7,890 bases of DNA. Origin: Actinomycetota bacterium (GTDB lineage: Bacteria; Actinomycetota; Actinomycetes; Mycobacteriales; Mycobacteriaceae). The stretch lies in the NCBI GenBank assembly GCA_005787665.1, contig SYAB01000207.1:1-7890 (forward strand), in the 5' to 3' direction. A program made the translations under genes and the position numbers. Positions 7,219-7,890 of the stretch are shown here, in pieces (the first letter of the stretch is position 1; each line of letters begins with the position of its first letter). A model generated the notes under the pieces. That model saw only the letters and a program-made list of their open reading frames with translations, ran no database searches and was not told the DNA's origin.

Positions 7219-7224
7219 TACCCT
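7219..7224 (+). promoter_or_regulatory. -10 element (TACCCT) of the CopD-like gene, leaderless
   Basis: TACCCT matches TAnnnT and ends exactly 6 nt before the ATG at 7231, placing the transcription start on the A of the start codon. No Shine-Dalgarno sequence is present. The geometry is the same as at the preceding gene. Confidence 0.55.
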
Positions 7225-7230
7225 GATCGG

Positions 7231-7890
7231 ATGGGCCGGACTTCGGCGGCGCGCAGCCGGGTCTGGCCGGTGCTCGGGGTGGTGGCCATGCTGGCCGGAG
7301 TGATCGCCGCCGCCATCGGCGCGCTGTCCCTGACCGCCTCTCTGACCGCCACGGGCCTGCCCGACCCGGGCCCGGTGACCACCCTCGGATTGCCCTTCGT
7401 CCGGGCGGTCGGCGAGGTGGCGGCAGCCGTCGCGGTCGGCGGATTCCTGTTCGCCGCCTTCTTCGTACCGCCGCAGGACAATGGCGTGCTCGACGTGGAC
7501 GGTTACCGGGCGCTTCGGGTGGCCACCGCGGCGGCCGGGACGTGGACGGTGTGCGCGGCGTTGATGGTTCCGCTGACCGTCTCCGACGTCTCCGGCAAGA
7601 AATTGACCGATCATCTCGATCCGGTCGGCATCTGGCGGGCCGCCGAACTCGTCGACACCGCCTCCGCCTGGGCCTGGACGGCGATCCTCGCGCTGCTGCT
7701 CACCGCGGCGGCCCGACCCGTGCTGCGGTGGTCGCCGACGCCGATGCTCGTCGCCGGTGCGGTCCTCACCCTGATGCCGATCGCCCTCACCGGGCACTCC
7801 GCGGCCGGCGGTTCGCACGACCTGGCCACCAACAGCCTGATCGTGCACCTGGTCGCCGGTGCGCTGTGGACCGGCGGACTGCTGGTGCTC
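7231..7890 (+). CDS. CopD-family polytopic membrane protein, N-terminal part (possibly a CopD/CtaG fusion), truncated by the window edge
   Basis: The frame is open from ATG 7231 to the last base (220 codons), so the C-terminus is missing. Hydrophobic segments at about 13-36, 56-79, 98-118, 144-163, 170-188 and 202-220 indicate a multi-spanning inner-membrane protein. The later part contains GHSAAGGSHD (188-197) followed by HLVAGALWTGGL (206-217). These histidines and the WxGG motif are typical of the CopD copper-resistance domain. In mycobacteria such proteins (for example Rv0102, from memory) are often about 650 residues with a C-terminal CtaG/caa3 cytochrome oxidase assembly domain, so a fusion is likely but not visible here. 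The proposed role is copper transport or delivery across the membrane. The start is supported by TACCCT exactly 6 nt upstream; there is no ribosome binding site. Confidence 0.85.
   Translation, partial: MGRTSAARSRVWPVLGVVAMLAGVIAAAIGALSLTASLTATGLPDPGPVTTLGLPFVRAVGEVAAAVAVGGFLFAAFFVPPQDNGVLDVDGYRALRVATAAAGTWTVCAALMVPLTVSDVSGKKLTDHLDPVGIWRAAELVDTASAWAWTAILALLLTAAARPVLRWSPTPMLVAGAVLTLMPIALTGHSAAGGSHDLATNSLIVHLVAGALWTGGLLVL

Noticed and set aside
4805..7219. An 804-codon minus-strand open frame across plsB and both lipoprotein genes
   Set aside because: It runs antisense to three well-supported genes and has a low-complexity composition rich in Arg, Gly, His and Leu. In GC-rich DNA, stop codons are rare in such mirror frames.

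Overview
The window looks like ordinary chromosomal DNA from a Mycobacterium or Mycolicibacterium species, probably not the tuberculosis complex. It has very high GC, ATGA start/stop overlaps, leaderless GTG/ATG genes behind TAnnnT promoter motifs, and DUF4333-type lipoproteins. The order WS/DGAT acyltransferase, HAD-PlsC fusion, PlsB matches, from memory, the M. tuberculosis segment Rv2484c-Rv2483c-Rv2482c. No RNA gene, IS element, CRISPR array or sign of recent transfer is visible.

Layout, all genes on the + strand. Positions 1-126 hold a short leader with a candidate promoter, a strong Shine-Dalgarno site and possibly the tail of an upstream gene. Positions 127-5623 are a tightly coupled three-gene glycerolipid operon: WS/DGAT acyltransferase (127-1626), HAD phosphatase fused to a PlsC-type acyltransferase (1623-3293), and glycerol-3-phosphate acyltransferase PlsB (3290-5623). 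Both junctions are 4-bp ATGA overlaps. A hairpin then lies in the 66-bp gap. Two adjacent paralogous lipoproteins follow (5690-6403 and 6422-7201), each made of three degenerate DUF4333-like modules. The start of a polytopic CopD-family membrane protein (7231 onward) runs off the right edge.

How the genes may work together: PlsB makes lysophosphatidate from glycerol-3-phosphate, and the PlsC domain acylates it to phosphatidate. The fused HAD domain could dephosphorylate an intermediate, and the WS/DGAT enzyme could acylate diacylglycerol to triacylglycerol. The operon could therefore hold every chemical step from glycerol-3-phosphate to storage lipid, although the HAD step is inference. The lipoproteins and CopD-like protein appear to be separate leaderless transcription units with envelope roles.

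I found no clearly new system. The features most worth a second look are the lysine-rich AKKVP repeat tail on the HAD-PlsC protein, the 2 x 3 arrangement of C-x13-C modules in the lipoprotein pair, and three successive leaderless promoters.
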